48,695 nt of DNA, taken from assembly GCA_945868195.1 (NCBI GenBank), contig CAMBLP010000001.1, forward strand, positions 1 through 48,695, in the 5' to 3' direction. Positions 1 through 9,170 of the stretch are shown here, one piece after another (positions within the stretch are counted from its first letter, which is position 1; each line of letters opens with the position of its first letter). The position numbers and the translations under genes were made by a program. The notes under the pieces are model-generated. The model was given only the letters and a program-made list of their open reading frames with translations, had not been told where the DNA came from and made no database searches. This DNA comes from Bordetella parapertussis. Its GTDB lineage: Bacteria; Pseudomonadota; Gammaproteobacteria; Burkholderiales; Burkholderiaceae_B.

Positions 1-2
1 GA

Positions 3-932
3 CAGATACTTTTATGCATGATTTCTGCCGTATTCATGATGTACGCGACACATGGTCAGGCTTCAGAGCGCATGTTGATGCTCACACCCATCAGCAACAA
101 TGCTTATTACGCCGAGGGTGTTTCAGCCCTTGGGTCGCCTCTAAACAAAAACTTTATTTCGAATGCAGGCGTGGTCATCGGCCCGACCGGCGTCATCGTC
201 ATTGACGCGCTGGGCTCGCCTGCGCTTGGGAAACAACTCATCGCCGAGATTAGAAAACTCACTGACAAACCTATTCAGTTTGTGATCGTGACACACTATC
301 ACGCTGACCATATTTATGGTCTACAGAGCTTCATCGATATTGGCGTGACCATCATCGCGCAAGAAAGCGCAAAAGAATATTTGAGCTCAGACACGGCTCA
401 ACTCCGTCTTCAAGCCTCTCGCACCGAGCTCGCCCCTTGGGTCAACGCTGACACACGCCTGGTGCCAGCCTCAAAGTGGATTCAACAAGATACACGCTTG
501 TCACTGAGTGGACTTGACGTAGAGTTGATCAAAATGGGGCCTGCGCATACGCCCGATGATCTGGCGATCTATTTCCCCTCCGAGGGGGTCCTTTTCGCCG
601 GTGATCTGGTTTTTCGAGGCCGCATTCCTTATGTTGGCAATGCGGACAGCTTGGGTTGGATCAAATCTTTGGACAAATTATTGGCCCGTGAGGCTAAAGT
701 GATCGTGCCGGGGCATGGGCCCTCTTCGACTTCGACGAAAGAAGACTTGCAATTCATCCGTGACTATCTGATTTTTGTCCGCAAGGCCATGGAGCAAGCC
801 GCACGTGAGCTTGAGCCCTTTGAAGAAGCGTATGCCGCGACAGACTGGTCACGCTATGAAAAAATCCCGCTTTTCAGAGTGGCAAACCGCATGAATGCCT
901 ACAACATTTACCTTTCTATCCAGAACGAATAA
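3..932 (+). CDS. Metallo-beta-lactamase-fold hydrolase, exported (5' end outside window)
   Basis: Zinc metallohydrolase of the metallo-beta-lactamase superfamily. Counting from the ATG at 18, the metal-binding motif THYHADH lies at residues 92-98. A further ligand region (GPAHTPDD) is near residue 175, followed by FAGDL and VPGHG, so the full ligand set is present. The frame is open from base 3 through the ATG at 18. The segment from there to about residue 15 (hydrophobic run ending GQA-SE) reads like the end of a signal peptide, so the true start probably lies left of the window and the protein is periplasmic. It resembles the periplasmic MBL proteins found near quinoprotein or sulfur-oxidation genes (SoxH-like), but the substrate cannot be told. 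It converges with the TlpA-like gene, with five bases between stops. Confidence 0.85.
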   Translation, partial: QILLCMISAVFMMYATHGQASERMLMLTPISNNAYYAEGVSALGSPLNKNFISNAGVVIGPTGVIVIDALGSPALGKQLIAEIRKLTDKPIQFVIVTHYHADHIYGLQSFIDIGVTIIAQESAKEYLSSDTAQLRLQASRTELAPWVNADTRLVPASKWIQQDTRLSLSGLDVELIKMGPAHTPDDLAIYFPSEGVLFAGDLVFRGRIPYVGNADSLGWIKSLDKLLAREAKVIVPGHGPSSTSTKEDLQFIRDYLIFVRKAMEQAARELEPFEEAYAATDWSRYEKIPLFRVANRMNAYNIYLSIQNE

Positions 933-937
933 GACGC

Positions 938-1435
938 TCAGAGACGATTAAAGCGCGCGAGCTCAAACACATCGAGATCCACCATCTGACCGACATCTTT
1001 TTGTAAAACACGGCCGGAGGGGTCAATCACATAAAGCTCGGGAATGCCACGGCGCTTGCCAATCGCCCGATCAAGCTCGGGCGTCATCATCCCGACAGGA
1101 AAATTGATCTCGTGATTTTTTATATAGTTCTGAACGCTCTCTTGCCTTTTGTCGACCGACAGCGTCAAGACCAGTAAATTACCACCCTGCGTACGACGAA
1201 CAAGCTCTTTGAGATTGATGTTTTGACGATGGCAATACGGGCACCAGGTGGCCCAAACTTGCACGACTAAATATTTACCTTTGAGATCGGACGAACTGAA
1301 CTGCCGTCCCTCGACAGTCACAAACTTGTCAAATTTTATATGGTCGCCAACACCAAGAGCGTGAACAGCCGTTAAAGGTGAAAGGCATAAGGCCATCCAG
1401 ATGCTTGCTCTGTAGAAATACTTAAGAAACATCAT
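938..1435 (-). CDS. TlpA/thioredoxin-like periplasmic disulfide protein
   Basis: A 165-residue exported protein of the TlpA/ResA/AhpC-TSA type. A hydrophobic signal segment covers roughly residues 10-26 and ends at HALG. The redox motif is WATWCPYC (about residues 62-69), and the cis-proline loop GIPELYVID lies near residue 130. The CPYC pair suggests a thiol-disulfide reductase or oxidase acting in the periplasm. Two adjacent ATG codons begin the frame, with an AAGGGA-like ribosome site just upstream on the minus strand. Directly upstream of that lies a seven-unit hexanucleotide repeat (see separate entry). The partner is unknown. The convergent neighbour is a periplasmic MBL protein, which could be coincidental. 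Confidence 0.85.
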   Translation of the reverse strand: MMFLKYFYRASIWMALCLSPLTAVHALGVGDHIKFDKFVTVEGRQFSSSDLKGKYLVVQVWATWCPYCHRQNINLKELVRRTQGGNLLVLTLSVDKRQESVQNYIKNHEINFPVGMMTPELDRAIGKRRGIPELYVIDPSGRVLQKDVGQMVDLDVFELARFNRL

Positions 1436-1454
1436 GGGCGATCACGTCCCTTAT

Positions 1455-1496
1455 GTTTTGGTTTTGGTTTTGGTTTTGGTTTTGATTTTGATTTTG
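1455..1496. repeat. Hexanucleotide tandem repeat, seven units, in the tlpA-like leader
   Basis: Five exact GTTTTG units (1455-1484) are followed by two ATTTTG units (1485-1496). On the minus strand this reads as CAAAAY repeats ending about 19 bases before the start codon of the TlpA-like gene, immediately upstream of its likely ribosome site. It is a simple-sequence repeat in a promoter or 5' leader. A change in unit number would move spacing by six bases without touching the coding frame. Confidence 0.9.
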
Positions 1497-1515
1497 TCGC
1501 TCCATCCGTAAATCG

Positions 1516-1544
1516 AAACAGACGCGCGGATGGCGCGTCTGTTT
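1516..1544 (-). terminator. Hairpin downstream of hppA, likely terminator
   Basis: A perfect 12-bp inverted repeat (AAACAGACGCGC / GCGCGTCTGTTT) with a 5-base loop lies about 50 bases after the hppA stop. On the minus strand the stem ends in GTTT followed by CGATTT. This is a modest U-tract, so it is a plausible but not textbook intrinsic terminator. It also separates hppA from the repeat-bearing leader of the next minus-strand gene. Confidence 0.7.
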
Positions 1545-1592
1545 GAACGAGGACATGTACTTTATCGAATCTTGTTTTTCAACAAAATAGAT

Positions 1593-3653
1593 TTAGATCA
1601 TTAAAGGAACAATCAACAAAGCAACGATATTGATGATTTTAATAAGAGGATTAATCGCTGGTCCTGCAGTGTCTTTGTATGGATCTCCAACAGTGTCACC
1701 CGTAATCGCGGCTTTGTGCGTCTCCGAGCCTTTACCTCCGTAGTGACCTTCCTCGATATACTTTTTGGCGTTATCCCAAGCGCCACCGCCTGTACACATG
1801 GAGATTGCGACAAACAGGCCTGTGACGATCGTGCCCATCAACAATCCGCCCAAGGCTTCTGGCCCAAGGATCAAACCAACCGCAATGGGCGCGACAACCG
1901 GCAATAAAGAGGGGATGATCATTTCTTTAATCGCTGCTGTCGTCAGCATATCAACCGCTTTATCGTACTCTGGCTTGGCAGTGCCCTCCATAATGCCTTT
2001 GATATCGCGAAACTGACGGCGCACCTCTTCAACCACTGAGCCTGCGCAACGTCCGACCGCCTCCATCGCCATCGCTCCGAACAAATACGGAATCAATCCA
2101 CCGATGAATAAGCCGATGATCACGCGGTGGTCTGACAGATCAAACGTCACCTTTAGACCATTGACCTCAAGCGCGTGTGTATAGTCAGCGAACAAGACGA
2201 GCGCCGCCAAACCGGCAGAACCGATCGCATAGCCTTTTGTCACCGCCTTTGTCGTATTGCCTACAGCATCCAACGGATCTGTAATGTCGCGCACTGACTG
2301 TGGAAGTCCCGCCATCTCCGCGATACCACCTGCGTTATCCGTAATCGGACCGTAGGCATCAAGTGCCACCACAATGCCAGCCATCGAAAGCATCGATGTC
2401 GCAGCGATCGCGATGCCATAAATGCCTCCCAGCCAATAGGCCGAGTAGATGGCCCCGCAGACAAACAAAACAGGCCACGCGGTCGAACGCATCGAAACGC
2501 CGAGACCCGCGATCATGTTTGTGCCGTGGCCTTGACTCGATGCTTTGGCGATATGCTTGACCGGCGCATAGTCTGTTCCGGTGTAGTACTCCGTAATCCA
2601 CACTAACAACGCTGTCAGCACGAGGCCCACAACCGTCGCACCAAAAAGTCGTAATTTTCCACCCGTGGCAAAACCAACATCAGCAAGGATATTGTCGGGC
2701 AACATCCAGTTGGTTGCGAAATAAAACGCGACCAGTGAAATGACACCTGCAATGACTAGGCCCTTGTAGAGCGCAGGCATCACATTTTTCATACCCGGAG
2801 TGGCTTTAACAAATGAGCAGCCGATGATCGATGCAATGATGGATATCCCACCCAACACCAGGGGATACACCACGGCCTCTACCGTTGCAACCTTGATCAT
2901 CATGGCGCCGAGCACCATCGTCGCGATTAAGGTCACCGCATAGGTTTCAAAGAGATCGGCAGCCATACCCGCGCAATCGCCAACATTATCACCCACGTTA
3001 TCTGCGATCACCGCAGGATTTCGAGGGTCATCCTCGGGAATCCCTGCCTCGACCTTTCCGACTAGATCAGCACCCACGTCGGCACCTTTGGTGAAAATAC
3101 CCCCACCCAGTCGAGCAAAAATCGAAATCAATGAAGAGCCAAACGCAAGCCCGATTAGTGGGTGGAGAATGACAGACATGCTTTGCTCTTTGCCGGTTGT
3201 ATGCAAATAGAGATAAAACAAACCGACACCCAACATTCCAAGTCCCACAACGAGCATGCCGGTAATCGCACCGCCCTTAAAAGCAACATTGAGCGCCTCG
3301 TTCATGCCCTTTGTCGCCGCCTCGGCTGTTCGTACATTCGCCCGAACGGAAACATTCATCCCTATAAAACCGCAGGCCCCTGACAACACGGCTCCGATCA
3401 CGAACCCCACAGCAGTCAGGTTATCGATAAAGATTGCGATTAGGATCGTTAGTACCACGCCAACGACCGCGATCGTTTTGTATTGCCTTGAGAGATACGC
3501 GCTTGCTCCCTGCTGAATCGCCTCCGCGATTTCGACCATGCGCGCGTTTCCTGTACCTTGCTGAAGGATCCAAGAACGAACAAAAAAACCATATAAAACT
3601 GCTAGCACTCCGCAGCCGAGGGCAAAGTAAAGGCCCAGTGTGACGTTACTCAT
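1593..3653 (-). CDS. hppA: Membrane-bound proton-translocating pyrophosphatase, K+-independent type
   Basis: Integral membrane pyrophosphatase of 686 residues that hydrolyses pyrophosphate and pumps ions across the inner membrane. About 16 hydrophobic segments are visible. The substrate and magnesium site is intact: the [20 protein letters not shown] stretch near residue 185, followed by [20 protein letters not shown] second acidic cluster ([18 protein letters not shown]) is near residue 430, and the C-terminal [16 protein letters not shown] is present. The motif [10 protein letters not shown] (about residue 465) carries Lys and Thr at the two positions that define the K+-independent, H+-pumping subfamily; K+-dependent members have GNTTAA. 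Normal length, no damage. It is divergent from the soluble pyrophosphatase gene ppa, with about 200 bases between starts. Confidence 0.95.
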   Translation of the reverse strand: MSNVTLGLYFALGCGVLAVLYGFFVRSWILQQGTGNARMVEIAEAIQQGASAYLSRQYKTIAVVGVVLTILIAIFIDNLTAVGFVIGAVLSGACGFIGMNVSVRANVRTAEAATKGMNEALNVAFKGGAITGMLVVGLGMLGVGLFYLYLHTTGKEQSMSVILHPLIGLAFGSSLISIFARLGGGIFTKGADVGADLVGKVEAGIPEDDPRNPAVIADNVGDNVGDCAGMAADLFETYAVTLIATMVLGAMMIKVATVEAVVYPLVLGGISIIASIIGCSFVKATPGMKNVMPALYKGLVIAGVISLVAFYFATNWMLPDNILADVGFATGGKLRLFGATVVGLVLTALLVWITEYYTGTDYAPVKHIAKASSQGHGTNMIAGLGVSMRSTAWPVLFVCGAIYSAYWLGGIYGIAIAATSMLSMAGIVVALDAYGPITDNAGGIAEMAGLPQSVRDITDPLDAVGNTTKAVTKGYAIGSAGLAALVLFADYTHALEVNGLKVTFDLSDHRVIIGLFIGGLIPYLFGAMAMEAVGRCAGSVVEEVRRQFRDIKGIMEGTAKPEYDKAVDMLTTAAIKEMIIPSLLPVVAPIAVGLILGPEALGGLLMGTIVTGLFVAISMCTGGGAWDNAKKYIEEGHYGGKGSETHKAAITGDTVGDPYKDTAGPAINPLIKIINIVALLIVPLMI

Positions 3654-3852
3654 TCGGTGAACTCCAATAAGGCATTAAGGATTTGTCTCTTTTTGTTGAT
3701 ACAGGGTGCTTCTCCATAGGAGGCTTGCGCACCAAGTAGTCATAAAGCAAGTATGTCTAACATTCAACAGAATACGATGAACAAGAGTGATTTTATCTAT
3801 TTTTGCTAAGATTAGGGTATTTACTAATTCACCTTGTTTCTATGGAGTCATA

Positions 3853-4392
3853 ATGAGTCTCGACAAAGTCAGCCCGGGCAAAAAAATTCCCGAGTCATTT
3901 AACGTCATCATTGAAATATCGATGAATGCTGACCCGATCAAGTACGAGGTGGACAAGGATTCTGGAGAGTTATTTGTCGATCGCTTTATGGGCACCTCGA
4001 TGCACTACCCCTGCAACTATGGCTACATCCCCAAAACCATCGCAGGTGATGGTGATCCAGTAGACGTTTTAGTTATCACGCCCTTTCCCGTTATCCCTGG
4101 AGTGATCGTACGTTGCCGCGCTCTTGGCGTCCTCAATATGGAAGACGAAGGCGGCGAAGACGCCAAACTCTTGGCTGTCCCCGAAGACAAAATTCTCCCC
4201 ATTTACAGCCACTGGAAACAGGCTTCAGACATTCATCCGATGCGCCTGAACGCTATTCAGCACTTCTTTGAGCATTACAAGGATCTTGAAAATGGTAAGT
4301 GGGTCAAGATCAAAGGCTGGGGCGGTATCGACGATGCGCACCAAGAAATCTTGACGGGCATCAAGCGTTATCAGGCGGAAAACAACGCTTAA
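3853..4392 (+). CDS. ppa: Soluble inorganic pyrophosphatase (family I)
   Basis: Cytoplasmic enzyme of 179 residues that splits pyrophosphate into two phosphates and so drives biosynthetic reactions forward. Family I features are visible: IKYEVDKDSGELFVDRF near residue 30, MHYPCNYGYIPKT near 52, and the signature DGDPVDVLV near 70 with the metal-binding aspartates. DAKLLAVP follows near 105. The ATG at 3853 (MSLDKVSPG) was chosen because the family begins there; the open frame extends 22 codons further upstream without family similarity. It is divergent from hppA, so the cell has both an energy-conserving and an energy-dissipating pyrophosphatase. Confidence 0.96.
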   Translation: MSLDKVSPGKKIPESFNVIIEISMNADPIKYEVDKDSGELFVDRFMGTSMHYPCNYGYIPKTIAGDGDPVDVLVITPFPVIPGVIVRCRALGVLNMEDEGGEDAKLLAVPEDKILPIYSHWKQASDIHPMRLNAIQHFFEHYKDLENGKWVKIKGWGGIDDAHQEILTGIKRYQAENNA

Positions 4393-4397
4393 TATCG

Positions 4398-4733
4398 TTA
4401 TTTAGACCTCAAGTGCCCTTGGCTTGGCGGAACCATCTCCTGCCAGCCAAGGATCTCCGCCAGTCGCAGGATCACCCACTGCGCCTCGGCCGCTGTCAAC
4501 CCAATCTCGTCATCAGCCAGTCCCTGGTGGATCCTTTCGAGTACATCGGCTTCGGTAATACCAAGCTCCCATAGCTTGTTTGTCGCCTGCTCCGTCAACA
4601 AATTAGCCAAATCCTCACATAAATCGTAACGCTCGTAGATATGCTCTCGCGTCGCACTCGGTTTGCTGCGTCCTGGCTCAACAAACAATGCGATAAACGT
4701 GGGTGGAATGTTGATCTGGTTACCGTCACTCAT
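4398..4733 (-). CDS. Hypothetical conserved protein, 111 aa
   Basis: Not recognised as a named family. A soluble 111-residue protein with no signal peptide or membrane segment. It is predicted mostly helical and acidic, with a conserved-looking central part (YERYDLCEDLANLLTEQA, then GITEADVLERIHQGL) and a tryptophan pair near the C-terminus. It converges with ppa, only five bases between the stops. Codon use and the full-length frame opposite no other gene support a real gene. I suspect a small betaproteobacterial family of unknown role. Confidence 0.7.
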   Translation of the reverse strand: MSDGNQINIPPTFIALFVEPGRSKPSATREHIYERYDLCEDLANLLTEQATNKLWELGITEADVLERIHQGLADDEIGLTAAEAQWVILRLAEILGWQEMVPPSQGHLRSK

Positions 4734-4841
4734 CGCTGCGCTGCAACAGTAGATATTTCTGTGTCATTTCAATCCTGAGTTGGCAAGTGCGAGTGTTTAC
4801 ACGATACTACGCAGCATATGTGATTTTTAAAGCCTACACCA

Positions 4842-5681
4842 ATGTCCTCTTCCCACCACACCGCGCGTGAACATGCCGTCAGTCTGCCTGATGGCGCCGT
4901 ATTACGGGTTTTAGACGATGGGGCAGGGCCTGCGCTCCTGCTGATCAGCGGCTTAGGCGGCACGGCAAACTTTTGGAACCCCTGTGTCCCTGCCTTTGCT
5001 GCCCATTACAGAACCGTCAGGCTCGATCAGCGCGGGATCGCCAAGAGCTCTCGGGGCTCCGCAGCCTGCACCATTGATCAGCTCGCGCAGGACTGTCTGG
5101 CCGTTCTAGATGCTTGCGATATTAAAACCGCCATTGTCTTAGGACACTCCACAGGCGGATGCATCGCGCAGACCATGGCGCTTCTCGCACCGGACCGGAT
5201 TCAAGCCTGTGTGTTCAGCGCCACGTGGGGCAAACCAAGTCGCCATAGAAAAGAACTCTTTTCCACTCGCCGCGAAATGCTATTTCGCGACCCGGTTGGC
5301 TATGCATCCTCTTCTGTTTTTATGGGACACGATGCGCACTGGCTCAACAACAACTGGAGTGTCCTCGAGAACGCACGCGCCAACGCGCCCGTCACACCCG
5401 AGGCACAACGCATTGTGGCCGAACGACTCGAGGCCCTGATCGCTTTTGATCGGAGTGCAGAGGTTCATCAAATTACGGTTCCAAAATTGATCTTGGGGGC
5501 TCGCGATGACTTAATCGTACCCTCATTCTTTCAAGAAGAGCTCGCGACCCTATTCAAAGACGCTGACCTTCATCTCTTCGAACAAGGCGGTCATTTCTTT
5601 CCTGTCACCCGCACGCAGCTTTTTGTTCCGCTTGTTCTCGAGTGGTTACGCTCCTCCTCCTCACGGATCTCTCATGCTTGA
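4842..5681 (+). CDS. Alpha/beta-fold hydrolase
   Basis: A 279-residue cytoplasmic alpha/beta hydrolase. The oxyanion-hole segment is LLISGLGGTANFW (about residues 33-45). The nucleophile elbow is GHSTGG with Ser near residue 103, the acid is in GARDDLIVP (about 225), and the catalytic histidine is in EQGGHFFPVT (about 250). Overall it resembles 3-oxoadipate enol-lactonase/RutD-type hydrolases, but the substrate cannot be assigned. Its last eight bases overlap the start of the gamma-glutamyltransferase gene (ATGCTTGA), which points to translational coupling and a shared pathway. No clear ribosome site precedes the ATG. Confidence 0.88.
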   Translation: MSSSHHTAREHAVSLPDGAVLRVLDDGAGPALLLISGLGGTANFWNPCVPAFAAHYRTVRLDQRGIAKSSRGSAACTIDQLAQDCLAVLDACDIKTAIVLGHSTGGCIAQTMALLAPDRIQACVFSATWGKPSRHRKELFSTRREMLFRDPVGYASSSVFMGHDAHWLNNNWSVLENARANAPVTPEAQRIVAERLEALIAFDRSAEVHQITVPKLILGARDDLIVPSFFQEELATLFKDADLHLFEQGGHFFPVTRTQLFVPLVLEWLRSSSSRISHA

Positions 5682-7248
5682 AAATTTTTCCAGCTCGCAA
5701 ACTGTTCGTAAAACTGTTGTCGCCACCAAGGCGGGCGTTGTCGCTGCACAGCACCGGCGAGCTGCCGAAGTCGGCGCAGCGATCCTTGATGCTGGCGGTG
5801 ATGCGGTCGATGCCGCCATCGCGACCTCGTTTGCGATTGGCGTTGTTGAGCCTTGGATGAGTGGTCCTGCCGCAGGCGGCACCATGGTGTTGTGGCGTGC
5901 CAAAGAAGGCAAAGCGTACGTTATTGATTTTGGTTGTAAATCACCACGTGAGCTCAATCCGGCGGACTACCCACTGAGTGGGGCAGGTAAGTCCTCCGAT
6001 TTATTCCCCTGGCCTTCCGTCGTCGAAGATCGCAACGTGATGGGTGCAACCGCGGTCGCTGTGCCTGGCGCGGTCGCCGGCATGGATCTCGCGCACACAC
6101 ATTTTGGACGCATGCCCTGGAAAGACTTGGTCACTCCTGCCGCCAAGCTCGCCGACGCAGGCTTATTGGTCGACTGGTACACAACACTTGTGACCGCGGC
6201 CAATGCACGCGTGCTGAGCAAAGATCCTGACACCGCCAAGATGTTCCTAGATGATGGACACTGGCCAATCGCGGGAGAATGGACCTCGCTGACCGAAAAG
6301 CATTTGAATCAAAAAGCTTTCGCGCAAACACTCTTGCAAATCGCCGAAGGCGGTGCGGACGCTTTTTATAAAGGCGACATCGCAGCAAAGCTTGCAAAAG
6401 ATGTACGGGCTAAAGGTGGCTGTCTGAGCGTACAAGACTTGCACGACTATCAAGCATCGATCGTCGAGCCACTGACGATCAACTATCGCGGCGGTCGCGT
6501 ATATGCAACGCCTGGCCTGACAGGCGGTCCAACTTTTGGAAAAGCCTTGGAAATTCTCGCACAGGAGTTGTCACCGACAAAAGGCAAACCCGATGCGGCA
6601 ACCTACGCCGGCTTTGCCCGCGCACTCGATGCCGCCTTCAAACTGCGTTTTGAAAACATGGGTGACCACGAGTCGCCGAAAGCACCCGGATCGACAACCC
6701 ACTTTAGCGTGGTCGACCGTGAGGGCAACATGTGTGCCGTGACCCAAACCTTGCTGTCTATTTTCGGCTCGCGTGTGGTGTCGCCCTCCACTGGCATGTT
6801 GCTCAATAACGGCATCATGTGGTTCGATCCCGAACCCGGCAAGCCCAACTCTCTTGGCCCCAACAAGCGTTGCTTGGCCAACTACTCTCCTGTTATAGGC
6901 GAGGATGCGCAAGGTCGCCGTTTTGCGATAGGTGCTTCAGGAGGTCGGAAAATTCTTGGCGCCGTCATGCAGCTGAGCTCGTTCATGATGGATCATGGCC
7001 TCGACCTTGAGGAGGCCTTCCACACCCCTCGTATTGATGTCAGTGGCAGCGGTAAAATCACTGCCGATCAAACACTCGCCGCCGACGTGATTACCGCGCT
7101 CGAAAAAGAAATGCCCGTGATTCAAACACGTCGCAACACGTATCCCTACTCCTTTGCTTGCCCGGCAGGCGTCATGCGCAGTGGCGACATGAATATGGGT
7201 TGCACAGAAATCATGTCGCCCTATGGTGATGCGATCGCTGGAGGCTAA
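5674..7248 (+). CDS. Gamma-glutamyltransferase family protein, cytoplasmic type
   Basis: Ntn-hydrolase of the gamma-glutamyltranspeptidase family, 524 residues, which self-cleaves and transfers or hydrolyses gamma-glutamyl or related groups. The N-terminal VGAAILDAGGDAVDAAIATSF block is typical of the large subunit. The nucleophile threonine is in GSTTHFSVVDREGN (about residue 335), followed by SPSTGMLLNNGIMWFDP and the GASGGRKI loop of the small subunit. There is no signal peptide, unlike the periplasmic Ggt of enterics, so it resembles the cytosolic YwrD-like branch. The ATG at 5674 (MLENFSS) overlaps the hydrolase stop; an earlier in-frame ATG at 5623 lies deep inside the hydrolase gene. 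The PaiB-like gene follows three bases later. Confidence 0.9.
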   Translation: MLENFSSSQTVRKTVVATKAGVVAAQHRRAAEVGAAILDAGGDAVDAAIATSFAIGVVEPWMSGPAAGGTMVLWRAKEGKAYVIDFGCKSPRELNPADYPLSGAGKSSDLFPWPSVVEDRNVMGATAVAVPGAVAGMDLAHTHFGRMPWKDLVTPAAKLADAGLLVDWYTTLVTAANARVLSKDPDTAKMFLDDGHWPIAGEWTSLTEKHLNQKAFAQTLLQIAEGGADAFYKGDIAAKLAKDVRAKGGCLSVQDLHDYQASIVEPLTINYRGGRVYATPGLTGGPTFGKALEILAQELSPTKGKPDAATYAGFARALDAAFKLRFENMGDHESPKAPGSTTHFSVVDREGNMCAVTQTLLSIFGSRVVSPSTGMLLNNGIMWFDPEPGKPNSLGPNKRCLANYSPVIGEDAQGRRFAIGASGGRKILGAVMQLSSFMMDHGLDLEEAFHTPRIDVSGSGKITADQTLAADVITALEKEMPVIQTRRNTYPYSFACPAGVMRSGDMNMGCTEIMSPYGDAIAGG

Positions 7249-7251
7249 AAC

Positions 7252-7905
7252 ATGTATTTGCCCAAACACTTTGAACAACAAGATCTTGAGTCATTAACGT
7301 CTTTACTCAAGGCCTATCCTCTCGGCGCACTCGTGACGCAACACGAAGGCGTACTCGAAGCCAACCACATTCCATTTCTGCTCGATGGTCCGCTTGCCGC
7401 AGGCGGCAAGCTTATCGGACATGTGGCCAAAGGAAATCCTGTTTGGAAAAGTGACTTCACGAAACAAGAGACCTTGGTAGTTTTTCAAGGACCCGAGTCC
7501 TACATCACGCCCAACTGGTATCCCTCCAAGCAAGTCCACCATCAAGTCGTGCCCACGTACAACTACGCTGTTGTGCACGTTTATGGCCACCTCTCTGTCA
7601 CGCATGACGAAGCGGTCAAGCGAAGAGTCGTCGGGGACCTCACTGCATCGATGGAAAAAATGCGCGACAGCACTTGGCAGGTTTCTGATGCGCCCGCAGA
7701 GTACATTGAAAAAATGCTGAGTGCGATCGTGGGGATTGAACTTACGATCACGCGAATTCAGGCCAAATGGAAAGTCACTCAGAATCGCGATGCTGCGGAT
7801 CGTGAGGGCGTGGCTCGCGGTTTGCGCGAACAAAGCTCGGCAGAAAGAGATGAACAGATGAGTGCGATCGTGCGTACCGGCAAAGGAATTGGTCTGGGCG
7901 AATAG
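7252..7905 (+). CDS. FMN-binding PaiB-like protein
   Basis: A 217-residue protein of the PaiB/FMN-binding split-barrel family (called negative transcriptional regulators, after Bacillus PaiB). Visible hallmarks are the N-terminal MYLPKHFE, the LEANHIPFLLD strand, GHVAKGNPVW, the VFQGPESYITPNWY segment, the VPTYNYAVVHVYG motif near residue 100 and the C-terminal AKWKVTQN. Family knowledge suggests flavin or haem binding; a DNA-binding role is not evident from the sequence. The three-base gap after the gamma-glutamyltransferase gene indicates one operon with it and the hydrolase. Confidence 0.9.
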   Translation: MYLPKHFEQQDLESLTSLLKAYPLGALVTQHEGVLEANHIPFLLDGPLAAGGKLIGHVAKGNPVWKSDFTKQETLVVFQGPESYITPNWYPSKQVHHQVVPTYNYAVVHVYGHLSVTHDEAVKRRVVGDLTASMEKMRDSTWQVSDAPAEYIEKMLSAIVGIELTITRIQAKWKVTQNRDAADREGVARGLREQSSAERDEQMSAIVRTGKGIGLGE

Positions 7906-7936
7906 ACACGCTTAGTTCAGCAGACTTTAGCGAACT

Positions 7937-8281
7937 TTAGCGACCGGGCTGCTTCGAGCAATCGACGGTCGCGTGAATCAAGAGTTTTTTACTGTTATCT
8001 TTTTCAGGAAACTCTGTCGAGACAACGCGACAACCGGTCGCCTTTTCGATCGCTTCGATTTGTCGGGCTTTTTGCTTGCCATAGTCCGTACCAAATAGTC
8101 CCCCTTGTTCCCCGCCAAAGGCCTCCCACTTGTCTTGACCCAAAGAAATGATGCTGATCTCCCGCTTGTCGAGCACGACAATCTGACGCGTCGGGTCACG
8201 ATGGTAATACACCGCACTGCCCTGACATCCAGCGAGCGTCCCGACAACAGCCACTAGGGCGACAAAGGGCAACGTTTTCAT
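7937..8281 (-). CDS. Small lipoprotein, 114 aa
   Basis: The signal peptide has a lipobox (VGTLAGCQG, lipid-modified Cys at residue 19), so it should be anchored in the inner or outer membrane; Gln at +2 favours the outer membrane. The mature part is about 95 residues with two cysteines (TGCRVV near 84 and VDCSKQ near 109) that could form a disulfide. I do not recognise the family beyond this. It lies opposite to its neighbours, convergent with the PaiB-like gene and divergent from the class II aldolase. Confidence 0.8.
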   Translation of the reverse strand: MKTLPFVALVAVVGTLAGCQGSAVYYHRDPTRQIVVLDKREISIISLGQDKWEAFGGEQGGLFGTDYGKQKARQIEAIEKATGCRVVSTEFPEKDNSKKLLIHATVDCSKQPGR

Positions 8282-8367
8282 CTATATTCTCTGGTATCGA
8301 CACAAATTAACGACTTTGATATCAAGCATAACGCTATTTTAAATACAAAACTTTAGAGGCACATTTC

Positions 8368-9156
8368 ATGTCAAAAGAAGGCGTACTTCAGCTTCCCTCT
8401 CTCAAAGGTAAGGTCTCGGATGCAGAGTGGCAAACTCGCGTTGATCTAGCGGCCTGTTATCGCTTAGTCGAAATGTACGGCATGGCGGATATGATCGCTA
8501 ACCACATCTCCGCACGTGTGCCTGGCGAAGAAGGAACCTACCTCATCAATGCCTACGGCTTGATGTATGAGGAAATCACCGCCTCCAGCCTTCTAAAAGT
8601 TGACCACCACGGCAATATCATTACCAAGCCTGATTTCGGTGATCTCAATTACGGCATCAATAAAGCAGGGGCGGTTATTCACAGCGCCGTCCACCATGCA
8701 CGTCCTGAAGTGGGCTGTGTGATTCACACTCACAGCTGGGCCTCAATGGCCGTATCCTCCCTTGAGTGTGGACTATTACCCTTGACGCAAACCGCGATGC
8801 GTTTTCTTAAAATCAGTTATCACAATTATGAAGGCGTCGTCTTGGACGAGGCCGAACAAGAGTCTTTGTGTAGAGACTTGGGCAACAGCGAAGCCATGAT
8901 TTTGCGTAACCACGGCGCCTTGACCGTTGGACGTACCATTGGCGAAGCGTTCAACTGGATGCACCGCCTCGAGCTTTCCTGCCGAGCCCAAATCGGCGCG
9001 ATGTCTTGCAACGCTCCTATGTCCAAGGTGTCCCAAAAAGTATTGGATGAAACATGGAACAACTATCAGCCTGGCACGCGTCGTCCTTATGGCGTGATGG
9101 AATGGCCCGCGTTGCTGCGCAAGCTTGATCGCACCGACACCTCCTATCGCAACTAA
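8368..9156 (+). CDS. Class II aldolase/adducin family protein
   Basis: A 262-residue cytoplasmic zinc-dependent class II aldolase-like protein. An N-terminal helix (ACYRLVEMYGMADMIANHISARVPG) is followed by the metal-site histidines in CVIHTHSWASMA (about residue 115) and RNHGALTVG (about 188). These belong to the fuculose-phosphate aldolase/adducin N-terminal domain. Members of this branch are often annotated as aldolases or decarboxylases of unknown substrate. It is followed after 14 bases by a D-2-hydroxyacid dehydrogenase, so the two probably act on the same hydroxy- or keto-acid. Confidence 0.92.
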   Translation: MSKEGVLQLPSLKGKVSDAEWQTRVDLAACYRLVEMYGMADMIANHISARVPGEEGTYLINAYGLMYEEITASSLLKVDHHGNIITKPDFGDLNYGINKAGAVIHSAVHHARPEVGCVIHTHSWASMAVSSLECGLLPLTQTAMRFLKISYHNYEGVVLDEAEQESLCRDLGNSEAMILRNHGALTVGRTIGEAFNWMHRLELSCRAQIGAMSCNAPMSKVSQKVLDETWNNYQPGTRRPYGVMEWPALLRKLDRTDTSYRN

Positions 9157-9170
9157 ACAAGGTCATCAAC

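Noticed and set aside
1455..1496. Similarity of the T4G2-like repeat to eukaryotic telomere repeats
   Set aside because: Only seven short units, internal to a bacterial chromosome between two ordinary genes; a simple-sequence repeat is sufficient.
7920..7942. Short direct repeat (CTTTAGCGAA / CTTTAGCGAC) between two convergent genes
   Set aside because: Two copies of about nine bases only; no array or mobile-element context.
8316..8325. 10-bp palindrome TTGATATCAA upstream of the class II aldolase gene
   Set aside because: Too short and A/T-rich to be distinguished from chance; no second copy or regulator gene seen nearby.
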